64,000 nucleotides of DNA from Streptomyces sp. NBC_00442 (GTDB lineage Bacteria; Actinomycetota; Actinomycetes; Streptomycetales; Streptomycetaceae). Numbering within the stretch: the stretch's first letter is position 1; every line of letters starts with the position of its first letter. The notes under the pieces were generated by a model. That model was not told where the DNA came from. It saw only the letters and a list, made by a program, of their open reading frames with translations, and did no database searches. A program made the position numbers and the translations under genes. The stretch covers positions 2,728,001 through 2,792,000 of the forward strand of contig NZ_CP107918.1 of assembly GCF_036014195.1 (NCBI RefSeq), written 5' to 3'. Shown piece by piece: positions 16,153 to 25,173 of this stretch.

Positions 16153-16605
16153 GGAGTCGTGTCACGCCACGCGAGCGGCCCCGAACTCCGTACGCGACGT
16201 GAGCCGATGGCAGCCGTAAGCCAATCCCGCATTCGCAGCCGCGTAAACCGGTCAGGGGGCCGCGGTGACGGTCGCTCCGGCCGCCGGCATCGTGGCCTTC
16301 GCCGCCACCTGGTCGCTGGTGACCTTGGCGTCCGCGGAGACGTCAGCTGACACGCAGGGGCTCACTGCCCTCTCACCTGCTCATTTCTGTCAGCAAGCCT
16401 CCACTGGTCAGTTGTCTGTGGAAGGTGATCCGGATGACCCAGCTCCACGCGCCGAAGGCGAGCAGGAACGAGGAGAGGGGGGCGGCTGAGTTTCATGGCT
16501 CCCCTACCGGCGCCACTCTCCGCGCACCTCCGGCCGGGTGGAGGCTCTCGGCGGGTCATCCGTACGATGATCGGTTCGGTGGACGCAGCATGTACGTTCT
16601 CGAAC
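16153..16605. other. Gene-remnant region before the D,D-carboxypeptidase
   Basis: No intact gene is seen here. The minus strand carries the frameshifted SCO4848-like copy and then a 37-codon frame (16252-16365; SADAKVTSDQVAAKATMPAAG in its middle part is mostly Ala/Thr) that looks like the tail of a lost gene. The right end must hold the carboxypeptidase promoter. Confidence 0.5.
16373..16496 (-). pseudogene. Broken second copy of the SCO4848-like gene
   Basis: The minus strand starts MKLSR at 16496. After a one-base shift in a run of C it continues FLLAFGAWSWVIRITF, which lines up with FLLAFGAWSWVVWVTF of the intact gene at 15221. The match ends after about 25 residues, and the rest (HRQLTSGGLLTEMSR, then stop) is unrelated. 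The second membrane helix is missing. It lies opposite in direction to the intact copy. Confidence 0.75.
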
Positions 16606-17937
16606 GTGCCTCCCGTGAACGTGATCAAGAGCGCCCTGCCTCTTCGACTCCCCGCGTCGCCTGCGCGCGCGCCGAAGCGAGCCGCCGGGCTCGCCCTGTC
16701 CGTCGCCGTGGCCGGCGCCGCCGTGCTGCCCGCGCTGGCCGCGGTCCCCGCCGCCGCGGTGCCCCGGGACGACAAGCCGGCCGCCTCCGCGACGCCCGGC
16801 GCCCCCGGCCAGCGCAACGACGCGCCGCCGACCGCCATGTCGAAGGTCGGTGGGGACCAGCTCGGCGAAGCCGGCACGCAGGTGCGTCTGGGCACCGGCG
16901 CGCCCGTGCTGCCCAAGGACGTGACCGGACGGTCCTGGATCGTCGCGGACGCCGAGAGCGGCAAGGTGCTCGCCTCGCACAACGCGCACTGGCGGCTGCC
17001 GCCCGCCTCCACCCTGAAGATGCTGTTCGCCGACACCGTGCTGCCCAAGTTCCCCCGGGACGAGCAGCACCTGGTGGTCGCCAAGGACCTGGCCGGACTC
17101 GGCGCCGGCAGCAGCCTGGTCGGGGTGAAGGAGAACCTGTCGTACTCGGTGCACGACCTGTGGCTCGGGGTCTTCCTGCGCTCGGGCAACGACGCCGTGC
17201 ACGTGTTGTCGTCGATGAACGGCGGCGTGGCCCAGACCGTCACGGACATGCAGCACAAGGCCGACGACCTCCAGGCCCTCGACACCCGGGTCGTCTCGCC
17301 GGACGGCTACGACATGCCGGGCCAGGTCTCCAGCGCCTACGACCTGACGCTGTTCGCCCGCTCGGGGCTGCAGAACAAGGACTTCCGCGAGTACTGCGCG
17401 ACGGCGACGGCGAAGTTCCCCGGCGCCGAGAACAAGGACAAGAAGCGCGAGGCGTTCGAGATCCAGAACACCAACCGGCTGCTCACCGGCGACTTCGGGC
17501 TCAACCCGTACAAGGGCATCGCGGGCGTCAAGAACGGCAACACCACCAACGCGGGCGCCACCTTCACCGGGGTCGCCGAGCGGGACGGCAAGGTGCTCCT
17601 CGTCACCGTCATGAACCCCGACTCGCGGGAGAGCCAGGCCGTCTACAAGGAGGCCGCGCGGCTGCTCGACTGGGGGTTCGCGGCCGGCGGGAAGGTCACC
17701 CCGGTCGGTGAGCTGGTCCCGCCGAAGTCCGCGACGGCCACGAGCCCCGCGGGCACGGGCGCGAGCGCCGGAAGCGTGCAGGGCGGCGCCAAGAACCGCC
17801 CCGATCAGGCGGGCGCCGCCAAGGGGAGCGAGAGCGGCGGCGCCGGCATCGCGCTGGGGATCATCGGCGGCGCGCTGGTCCTCGTCGCGGGCGCGGTCTT
17901 CCTGATCAACCGGCGCTGGCCGCTCCGGAGGCGGTGA
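16606..17937 (+). CDS. D-alanyl-D-alanine carboxypeptidase (S11, DacA-like)
   Basis: This penicillin-binding enzyme trims the last D-Ala from peptidoglycan stem peptides outside the membrane. The three active-site motifs are present: STLK (in PPASTLKMLF), SGN (in LRSGNDAVHVLSS) and a K-N-G variant of KTG (in GVKNGNTTNAG). After an N-terminal signal segment there is an Ala/Pro-rich spacer, the catalytic domain, an Ala/Gly/Ser linker and a final membrane helix with a WPLRRR tail, so both ends may be membrane-linked. The start is uncertain: GTG at 16606, 16615 or 16621 are all in frame, and none has a clear ribosome site. Its 3' end overlaps the convergent YihY gene by 32 bases. Confidence 0.88.
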   Translation: MPPVNVIKSALPLRLPASPARAPKRAAGLALSVAVAGAAVLPALAAVPAAAVPRDDKPAASATPGAPGQRNDAPPTAMSKVGGDQLGEAGTQVRLGTGAPVLPKDVTGRSWIVADAESGKVLASHNAHWRLPPASTLKMLFADTVLPKFPRDEQHLVVAKDLAGLGAGSSLVGVKENLSYSVHDLWLGVFLRSGNDAVHVLSSMNGGVAQTVTDMQHKADDLQALDTRVVSPDGYDMPGQVSSAYDLTLFARSGLQNKDFREYCATATAKFPGAENKDKKREAFEIQNTNRLLTGDFGLNPYKGIAGVKNGNTTNAGATFTGVAERDGKVLLVTVMNPDSRESQAVYKEAARLLDWGFAAGGKVTPVGELVPPKSATATSPAGTGASAGSVQGGAKNRPDQAGAAKGSESGGAGIALGIIGGALVLVAGAVFLINRRWPLRRR

Positions 17938-18829
17938 CCTCCGGTCCTTCGTCCTCGGTGAGAGCGGGGTCGTCCTCCTTGGACGGGGTGGCCGTCCACG
18001 CCGCGCAGAACAGGAGCAGCTTCGCCGTGAAGTTGATCCACAGCAGCAGCGCGATGGGCACCCCGAAGGCGCCGTACATGCTCTTGGCCGCGACGCCCTT
18101 CATGTAGCCGCCGAGCAGCAGCTTCAGGAGTTCGAAGCCGATCGCGAAGACCAGCGCGGCCACGAAGAGCCGGCGGCGCGGCGGGCTCACGCCGGGCAGC
18201 AGCGTCAGGACGTACAGGAGCAGCAGGAAGTCCGCGACGACGGCGACGGCGATCGCCGCGACGCGCAGCAGCACCCCGCCCGCGCCGCCCTCGTCGATGC
18301 CGAGCCTGTCGGCGGTCCAGCCGACGGCGGTGGAGCCGATGGAGGAGGCCGCCCAGGAGGCGAGTCCCGCGGCGCCGAGGCCGAGCAGGATGCCGCCGTC
18401 CTTGAGCTTGCGCAGGACGGGGTTCTCGTCGGCGTCGGCGTCCTCGGCCTCCCACACCACGCGCAGGCAGCCGCGCATCTGGGAGACCCAGCCGATGCCG
18501 GTGAACAGCAGCAGGGCTCCGGCGACGATGCCGACGGTGCCCGCGTTGTCGATCAGCGCCTGGAGGTCGAGCTGGTCGGAGATGCCGGGGACCTGCTCGG
18601 CGATGGTGTTCTGCAGCTTGTGCACCTGGTCGCCGGAGAGCAGCGCGGCCGCGATGGCGGCGCCGACGGTGAGCAGCGGGAACAGCGCGAGGAAGCTGAT
18701 GAAGGTGATGGCGGCGGCCAGCCTGGACCAGTAGACGCGGTCGAGCCGCTCGTAGGAGCGCCAGGCGTGGGTCCGCATGAGGCGGGTGATCCAGGGCCCC
18801 ACGACGGGAAGTTTCTTCAGCCAGTCCAT
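17906..18829 (-). CDS. YihY/BrkB-family inner membrane protein
   Basis: This 307-residue protein has six or so hydrophobic segments and the family stretches YERLDRVYWSRLAAAITFISFLALFPLL (spread over 26-54), AGALLLFTGIGWVSQMRGCL, RLFVAALVFAIGFELLKLLLGGYMK and SMYGAFGVPIALLLWINF. Members are polytopic membrane proteins of unknown transport role, once misnamed RNase BN. Here it is the last gene of an operon with PAP2, UbiA and GtrA genes; its start overlaps the GtrA stop by 13 bases. A role linked to lipid-sugar handling is suggested only by this setting. The tail of about 25 residues is acidic. Confidence 0.88.
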   Translation of the reverse strand: MDWLKKLPVVGPWITRLMRTHAWRSYERLDRVYWSRLAAAITFISFLALFPLLTVGAAIAAALLSGDQVHKLQNTIAEQVPGISDQLDLQALIDNAGTVGIVAGALLLFTGIGWVSQMRGCLRVVWEAEDADADENPVLRKLKDGGILLGLGAAGLASWAASSIGSTAVGWTADRLGIDEGGAGGVLLRVAAIAVAVVADFLLLLYVLTLLPGVSPPRRRLFVAALVFAIGFELLKLLLGGYMKGVAAKSMYGAFGVPIALLLWINFTAKLLLFCAAWTATPSKEDDPALTEDEGPEVTASGAASAG

Positions 18830-19281
18830 GACGTACGACTACCCTCTCCGGCTCGACTGTGTCCGTGCGGAGGCAATCCTTCCGGTCCACCGCCGAAGAC
18901 CAGCGTTCTCGTTCCCCAAAAGCGCAAACAGGTCGCGAGAGCCATGCCGAAGACGGCTCCGGAGAGGGTGTCGGCGCGCGGGGAGGTGAACCCGAGGCCG
19001 TAGTGCGAGACGGCGATGCACAGGACCTGCACGAGGGCGCCCGCGAGGTTCACGGCGAAGAACACGGCGTACTCGCGCCGGCCGGCCCGGCGCCCCCGGT
19101 AGGTACCGAAGGCGTTGCCGAGGTAGGCGACCGTGCAACCGGCCACGAACGAGAGGGACTTGGCGGCGACCGGGTCCCAGTCGAGGCCCGAGCGCAGCCA
19201 TACGAACAGGCCGAGGTCGGTGACGTACGCGCAGACGCCGGCCAGCGCGAAGCCGATCAGCTCGGACCGGGAGACGCTCAC
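18817..19281 (-). CDS. GtrA-family membrane protein (possible polyprenyl-phospho-sugar flippase)
   Basis: The product has 154 residues with four hydrophobic helices and GtrA-type stretches (LIGFALAGVCAYVTDLGLFVWL, residues 8-29 split; KSLSFVAGCTVAYLGNAFGTY; RREYAVFFAVNLAGALVQ; RFWGTRTLVF). GtrA proteins are linked to moving or handling polyprenyl-phosphate sugars; the mycobacterial member Rv3789 lies beside dprE1. The GTG start overlaps the UbiA stop in a GTGA, so translation is coupled. Its place between the UbiA and YihY genes supports a role with the polyprenyl-phospho-pentose made by this cluster. Confidence 0.85.
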   Translation of the reverse strand: MSVSRSELIGFALAGVCAYVTDLGLFVWLRSGLDWDPVAAKSLSFVAGCTVAYLGNAFGTYRGRRAGRREYAVFFAVNLAGALVQVLCIAVSHYGLGFTSPRADTLSGAVFGMALATCLRFWGTRTLVFGGGPEGLPPHGHSRAGEGSRTSWTG

Positions 19282-20228
19282 AGGTCGGTCACCGCGAGCG
19301 CGTACATGGCGATCCAGACGAGGCCGATGACGGCGAGGGCGCGGTCGTGCAGCACCACGTCCTCGGGCGCGCCCGCGCCGCCCCGGTCGGCGAAGACGGC
19401 GTAGCGCAGGATCGCGCCGATGAACGGCACCATCGACAGCTGCCGCCAGGGCAGCAGCGCGCCGTTGGCGACGCCGCCGGCCTCCAGCGCCCACATGCAG
19501 TAGGCGAGCACGGCGACGCCCGCGGCGAGCTGCCACACGAAGCGCAGATAGCCGGTGGTGTAGGCGTCGAGGAGCGCGCGGGTGGCCGCGCCCCGGCCCT
19601 CCATCTGGAGCGCCTCGGAATACCGCTTGGCCGACACCATGAACAGGGCGCCGAACCCGGCGGTGATGAGGAACCAGCGGGAGAGGGGGATGCCGAGCGC
19701 GACCCCGCCGGTCATCGCCCGCATCAGGAACCCGCTGGTGACCACGACCAGGTCGACGACGAGGACGTGCTTGAGCTTGACGCAGTAGGCGAGCTGCATG
19801 ACCACGTAGCAGGACAGGAGCGTGGCCGTCATCGCGTTGCAGGTCAGGGCGGCGCCCAGCGGTGCGAGCACGGCGAGGATCCCGCCGGCCGCGTAGGCGG
19901 TGGACACGGAAACCTGTCCGGCGGCGACCGGGCGGCGGCACTTGTCGGGGTGGGCGCGGTCGGCCTCGGCGTCACGGGCGTCGTTGATGAGGTAGACGGC
20001 CGAGGCGGCCGCGGTGAACAGGAAGAAGACCAGGGCGAGTTGGGTGATGTCTCGTGGGCTCGACAGTCGCCCGGCGGCGGCCGGCGCGGCCGCCACGAGC
20101 ACGTTCTTGACCCACTGCCGTGGCCGGGCGGTGCGGATGAGCGCGCCGGGCAGGGCGAGCAGGCGGCGGGGCGCGGAGGCCGCGCCCGCCCCGTGTTCGT
20201 CGAGGAGCACGACACCGGGCTCGGTCAT
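19278..20228 (-). CDS. Polyprenyl-phosphate phosphoribosyltransferase (UbiA family, DPPR synthase-like)
   Basis: This 316-residue protein has eight or nine hydrophobic segments and the UbiA aspartate motif NDARDAEAD (residues 82-90) followed by HPDKCRRPVAAG. The stretch VVVTSGFLMRAMTGG is characteristic of decaprenyl-phosphate phosphoribosyltransferases such as mycobacterial Rv3806c, rather than quinone-type UbiA enzymes. The expected reaction is polyprenyl phosphate plus PRPP giving polyprenyl-phosphoryl-5-phosphoribose. The ATG at 20228 has AAAGGA upstream and overlaps the PAP2 stop by an ATGA. It sits between the phosphatase and GtrA genes, in the order of the pathway. Confidence 0.87.
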   Translation of the reverse strand: MTEPGVVLLDEHGAGAASAPRRLLALPGALIRTARPRQWVKNVLVAAAPAAAGRLSSPRDITQLALVFFLFTAAASAVYLINDARDAEADRAHPDKCRRPVAAGQVSVSTAYAAGGILAVLAPLGAALTCNAMTATLLSCYVVMQLAYCVKLKHVLVVDLVVVTSGFLMRAMTGGVALGIPLSRWFLITAGFGALFMVSAKRYSEALQMEGRGAATRALLDAYTTGYLRFVWQLAAGVAVLAYCMWALEAGGVANGALLPWRQLSMVPFIGAILRYAVFADRGGAGAPEDVVLHDRALAVIGLVWIAMYALAVTDL

Positions 20229-20764
20229 CGGCGCGTCCTTTCGAGGGTGCCCAGCATCCAGGCCGCGCCGGCTCGCGCGGTGACACCGCCGAGCAGCGCG
20301 CCGGCCGCGATGTCGCTCGGGTAGTGCACCCCGGCGACGAGACGCGAGACGCACATCGCGGCGGCGAGCGGCGGCACGAGGTGGGCGCCCGCGGGCCGCA
20401 GCGCCCCGTACGCGACGGCCGCGGCGGCCGCGGAGCTGGCGTGCGAGCTGGGGAAGGAGTGCCGCCCCGCGGTACGCACCAGGGGTTCGGCCGCCGCGAG
20501 CAGGGGGCGCGGCCTGCGCACCAGGCGCTTGACGCCCATGCTGGCCAGGTGGGCGGCGGCGACCAGGGCGGTGCCCCGCAGCCAGGCCCCGCGCCGGTCC
20601 CGGTCGACGGCGGCCCCCGCGAGCCCGGCCGCCAGCCAGAGCGCGCCGTGCTCACCGGCCCAGGACAGGGTGCGGGCGGCGGCTGCCACCCGCGGGTCCG
20701 CACCGCAGTCGCGCAGCGCGGCCAGGAGCCGCTCGTCGGCGTCGGTGCACGACGGCTTCTGCAT
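20225..20764 (-). CDS. PAP2-type phosphatase (likely polyprenyl-phosphoryl-5-phosphoribose phosphatase)
   Basis: This 179-residue membrane phosphatase has all three PAP2 motifs: K79-x6-R86-P87 (KRLVRRPRP), PSSH at 105-108, and S140-R141-x5-H147-x3-D151 (SRLVAGVHYPSD). The mycobacterial counterpart Rv3807c lies next to the phosphoribosyltransferase gene and is thought to remove the 5-phosphate of decaprenyl-phosphoryl-5-phosphoribose; the same neighbourhood here suggests the same job. The ATG at 20764 has GAGGGGTGGAAG directly upstream. It is the first gene of the PAP2-UbiA-GtrA-YihY operon. Confidence 0.85.
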   Translation of the reverse strand: MQKPSCTDADERLLAALRDCGADPRVAAAARTLSWAGEHGALWLAAGLAGAAVDRDRRGAWLRGTALVAAAHLASMGVKRLVRRPRPLLAAAEPLVRTAGRHSFPSSHASSAAAAAVAYGALRPAGAHLVPPLAAAMCVSRLVAGVHYPSDIAAGALLGGVTARAGAAWMLGTLERTRR

Positions 20765-20872
20765 CTTCCACCCCTCTTCCGTGACGTCGTCGGCCCGCCA
20801 ACTGGCCGCAGGCCACCGGCGACTCTCCTGCGCCCGGCGAGTGGAATACGGGATAAATGGGACTGACACACA

Positions 20873-20902
20873 GGTAATCACCCATTTCGGTGAATGATTA
20901 TC
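20873..20902. promoter_or_regulatory. Dyad in the divergent promoter region of the arabinose-donor cluster
   Basis: GGTAATCA (20873-20880) and TGATTATC (20895-20902) form a 7-of-8 inverted repeat, with an inner perfect pair TCACC (20878-20882) and GGTGA (20889-20893). It lies in an AT-rich patch between the PAP2 start at 20764 and the DprE1-like start at 21038, so it could serve both directions. Confidence 0.45.
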
Positions 20903-21037
20903 GGGATGGACGCCGCATCGACCGCGCTCCGCTCCGGACGTCGACACAGGGGCGCGAAGGCGGGGCGCGAACGTGGGCGCGCGCATGGGGCGCGTGACTC
21001 GGGCAAAGCGGACGACCAAGGCGATACGGTCACATTC

Positions 21038-22447
21038 ATGTCTGCCGACACGACACCCGATACGGCGCCCCCCACGGCGCCCGCCGCCGCGCCCGCCCCC
21101 ACCGGGGTGCCGACGTCCGTGAGCGGCTGGGGCCGCACCGCCCCCAGCACGGCCCGCGTGCTGCGCCCGCGGAGCTACGCCGAGGCCGCGGACGCCGTGC
21201 GGGCCTGCGGGGCGCGCGGCACCATCGCCCGCGGGCTCGGCAGGGCGTACGGGGACGCCGCGCAGAACGCGGGCGGCGCGGTCCTGGACATGACGGGGCT
21301 CGACCGCATCCGCACCGTGGACGTCGAGGCCGGCGTGGTCGTCTGCGACGCGGGCGTCAGCCTGCACCGACTGATGGAGGTGCTGCTGCCGCTCGGCTGG
21401 TTCGTGCCCGTGACCCCCGGCACGCGCTACGTCACGGTCGGCGGGGCGATCGGTGCCGACATCCACGGCAAGAACCACCACGTCTCGGGCTCCTTCACGC
21501 GCCACGTCCTCGACCTCGAACTGCTCACGGCGGACGGCACGGTACGGACCGTCTCCGCGGACAGCGCGCTGTTCGACGCGACGGCCGGCGGGATGGGCCT
21601 GACCGGAGTGATTCTGCGGGCCACCATCCAACTCCTGCCGGTGCAGACCTCGTTGATGGCGGTCGACACCGAACGCGCGGTGGATCTGGACGACTTGATG
21701 ACCCGGCTCGAATCGGGTGACCATCGCTACCGGTACTCGGTGGCCTGGATCGACCTGCTCGCGCGGGGCGCCGCGACCGGCCGGTCGGTGCTGACCCGCG
21801 GCGAGCACGCGCCGCTCGACATGCTGCCGCCCCGCGCCGCCCGCAGCCCGCTCGCCTTCCGGCCGCGCCGGCTGCCGGCCGCCCCTTCCTTCCTGCCCGA
21901 GGGACTGCTCGGCCGCGCATCGGTCACCGCGTTCAACGAACTCTGGTACCGCAGGGCGCCCAAGCACCGCACGGGCGAACTCCAGCGCATCTCGACGTTC
22001 TTCCACCCCCTGGACGGGGTGCCGCACTGGAACCGCGTGTACGGGCGCGGCGGCTTCGTGCAGTACCAGTTCGTCGTCGGGTACGGCCAGGAGGAAGCCC
22101 TGCGCGCCATCGTGCGCCGCATCTCACGGCACGGCTGCCCCTCCTTCCTCGCCGTGCTCAAGCGCTTCGGCGAGGCCGACCCCGGCTGGCTGTCCTTCCC
22201 GCTCCCCGGCTGGACCCTCGCACTCGACATCCCCGCGAACCTGCCGGGCCTCGGCGCCCTCCTCGACGACCTGGACGAGCAGGTGGCGGGCGCGGGCGGC
22301 CGCGTCTACCTGGCGAAGGACGCGCGGATGCGCCCGGAGATCGTGGAGCGCATGTATCCGATGCTGCCCCAATTCCGTTCCCTGCGCGCCGAGTTGGACC
22401 CCCGCGGAGTCTTCACCTCGGACATGGCCCGGCGCCTGGGCCTGTAG
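21038..22447 (+). CDS. dprE1: DprE1-like FAD oxidase (polyprenyl-phospho-ribose 2-oxidase)
   Basis: This 469-residue protein matches DprE1, which oxidises the 2-OH of polyprenyl-phospho-ribose. The FAD region shows GLGRAYGDAAQNAGG (66-80) and TPGTRYVTVGGAIGADIHGKNHH (126-148, H143 included). The C-terminal part has SFPLPGWTLALDIP and AKDARMRPE (K427), then VFTSDMARRLGL, nearly identical to the mycobacterial end. At the place of the benzothiazinone-target Cys387 of M. tuberculosis this protein has Ala395. The ATG at 21038 has no strong ribosome site; an upstream extension is Arg-rich and unlikely. The gene is 44 bases ahead of the DprE2-like gene and divergent from the PAP2 operon. Confidence 0.9.
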   Translation: MSADTTPDTAPPTAPAAAPAPTGVPTSVSGWGRTAPSTARVLRPRSYAEAADAVRACGARGTIARGLGRAYGDAAQNAGGAVLDMTGLDRIRTVDVEAGVVVCDAGVSLHRLMEVLLPLGWFVPVTPGTRYVTVGGAIGADIHGKNHHVSGSFTRHVLDLELLTADGTVRTVSADSALFDATAGGMGLTGVILRATIQLLPVQTSLMAVDTERAVDLDDLMTRLESGDHRYRYSVAWIDLLARGAATGRSVLTRGEHAPLDMLPPRAARSPLAFRPRRLPAAPSFLPEGLLGRASVTAFNELWYRRAPKHRTGELQRISTFFHPLDGVPHWNRVYGRGGFVQYQFVVGYGQEEALRAIVRRISRHGCPSFLAVLKRFGEADPGWLSFPLPGWTLALDIPANLPGLGALLDDLDEQVAGAGGRVYLAKDARMRPEIVERMYPMLPQFRSLRAELDPRGVFTSDMARRLGL

Positions 22448-22491
22448 CCCCCACCCATTTCTCTTCTTCCGCTAGCCCTCAAGGAGCCCTG

Positions 22492-23247
22492 ATGAAGGAC
22501 GCGTTCGGCACCCCGCAGTCGCTGCTCGTGCTCGGCGGTACCTCCGAGATCGGCCTCGCCACCGCCCGCCGCCTGGTCGCCCGCCGCACCCGAACGGTCT
22601 GGCTCGCGGGCCGCCCCTCCCCCGCCCTGGAGTCGGCGGCGGCCGGCCTGCGCGAGCTCGGCGCCGACGTCCACACCCTCGCCTTCGACGCGCTCGACTG
22701 CGCCGGGCACGAGGTCGCGCTCGGCAAGGTGTTCGCCGAGGGCGACATCGACATGGTGCTGCTCGCCTTCGGGGTGCTCGGCGACCAGACCCACGACGAG
22801 GGCGAGCCGCTCGCCGCGGTGCGGGTCGCGCAGACCAACTACACCGGCGCGGTCTCGGCCGGCCTCGTCTGCGCCAAGGCGCTCCAGGCCCAGGGCCACG
22901 GCTCGCTCGTCGTGCTGTCGTCGGTGGCCGGCGAACGCGGCCGCCGCAGCAACTTCATCTACGGATCGAGCAAGGCCGGGCTCGACGCGTTCGCCCAGGG
23001 CCTCGGCGACGCGCTGCACGGCAGCGGGGTGCACGTCATGGTGGTACGCCCCGGATTCGTCCGGACGAAAATGACGGCCGGCCTCGCCGAGGCGCCGCTC
23101 GCCACCACGCCCGAGGCGGTGGCCCTCGCCATCGAGACGGGGCTGCGTCGGCGGGCGGAGCTGGTGTGGGTGCCCGGGGCGATGCGCCTGGTGATGTCGG
23201 CGCTGCGGCACGTGCCGCGCGGGGTGTTCCGGCGGCTGCCGGTATGA
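22492..23247 (+). CDS. dprE2: DprE2-like short-chain reductase (polyprenyl-phospho-2-keto-pentose reductase)
   Basis: This 251-residue short-chain dehydrogenase has the nucleotide motif GGTSEIG (15-21) and the catalytic Ser143/144 and Y157-x3-K161 (IYGSSKAG). The variant start SLLVLGGTSEIGLATA and the VVLSSVAGERGRRSNFIYGSSKAG block are typical of DprE2, which reduces the 2-keto product of DprE1 to polyprenyl-phospho-arabinose. The ATG has a clean AAGGAG 8 bases upstream. It follows dprE1 and ends 7 bases before the convergent 2H phosphoesterase gene. Confidence 0.88.
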   Translation: MKDAFGTPQSLLVLGGTSEIGLATARRLVARRTRTVWLAGRPSPALESAAAGLRELGADVHTLAFDALDCAGHEVALGKVFAEGDIDMVLLAFGVLGDQTHDEGEPLAAVRVAQTNYTGAVSAGLVCAKALQAQGHGSLVVLSSVAGERGRRSNFIYGSSKAGLDAFAQGLGDALHGSGVHVMVVRPGFVRTKMTAGLAEAPLATTPEAVALAIETGLRRRAELVWVPGAMRLVMSALRHVPRGVFRRLPV

Positions 23248-23254
23248 GGCGGAA

Positions 23255-23833
23255 CTAGCGCAGGGAGGGGTGGTCCAGGCAGGCGCCCTGCGCGGGGACG
23301 CCGAGCGCCCCGATGCCGAAGGGGTAGTCGCGCAGCTTGCGCCACACCCCGTCGGCGCCCTGCTCGTAGAGGGCGAACCCGCCGCACGTCCAGGACGCGG
23401 AGAATCCGGCGAGGGACTCGTGCGCCACGTCCATCGCCTCGTCGGAGATGCCGTGCGCCACGGTGACATGGGGGTGGTACGGGAACCGGAGCTCGCGCAC
23501 CAGCGGGCCCGCCTCGTCCCGCACCCGCTGCTGGAGCCACGCGCACTCGCCCGCGCCCTCCGCCACCTTCACGAAGACGACCGGGGAGAGCGGGCGGAAC
23601 GTGCCCGTGCCGCCCAGCCGCATCGTGAACGCGCGGCCCGCCGCCGCGACCGAGGCCAGGTGCGCCTCGATGTCCGGCAGGCACGCCGCCTCGACCTCGT
23701 GCGGCGGCAGCAGCGTGACGTGCGTGGGGATGCCGTGCGCGGCGGGGTCACCGAAGCCCGCGCGCCGCTCCTGGAGCAGGCTGCCGTAGGGCTCCGGGAC
23801 CGCGATCGAAACGCCGAGCGTTACGGTCCCCAC
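23255..23833 (-). CDS. 2H phosphoesterase (2'-5' RNA ligase-like protein)
   Basis: This 192-residue protein has the two H-x-T-x motifs of the 2H superfamily, HVTLLPPH (about 38-45) and HPHVTVAH (about 120-127). Relatives are 2'-5' RNA ligases and cyclic phosphodiesterases acting on RNA or nucleotide ends, but the natural substrate of such bacterial proteins is mostly unknown. The GTG start at 23833 has GGAGGAG 8 bases upstream. The C-terminal third (SWTCGGFALYEQGADGVWRKL) is a usual part of the fold. It lies downstream of trpS on the same strand, 125 bases away, and is convergent with the DprE2-like gene. Confidence 0.85.
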   Translation of the reverse strand: MGTVTLGVSIAVPEPYGSLLQERRAGFGDPAAHGIPTHVTLLPPHEVEAACLPDIEAHLASVAAAGRAFTMRLGGTGTFRPLSPVVFVKVAEGAGECAWLQQRVRDEAGPLVRELRFPYHPHVTVAHGISDEAMDVAHESLAGFSASWTCGGFALYEQGADGVWRKLRDYPFGIGALGVPAQGACLDHPSLR

Positions 23834-23958
23834 GTCGTTCTCCTCCGTGCTGTGGTGTCGATGCTGTGGTGTCGATGGTGTGCAGTGTGACGGGCCGGAC
23901 GGCCGCTGACCAGAGGCCCGGGGCGAGCTCCGGCCACGCCGTCCCGATCCGGACCCGG

Positions 23959-25173
<1,215 letters not shown>

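Noticed and set aside
16265..16489. A 74-codon plus-strand frame with a possible signal-like start
   Set aside because: It lies antisense to the SCO4848-like remnant and has no ribosome site or family likeness.
20225..22027. A 600-codon minus-strand frame running through PAP2 and opposite the DprE1-like gene
   Set aside because: Only the last 179 codons are the real PAP2 gene with its own ATG and ribosome site; the rest is antisense of dprE1.
18817..23247. The prenyltransferase, FAD oxidase and reductase as part of a natural-product cluster
   Set aside because: Each member has a specific counterpart in the mycobacterial arabinose-donor pathway, and no assembly-line or tailoring genes are present.
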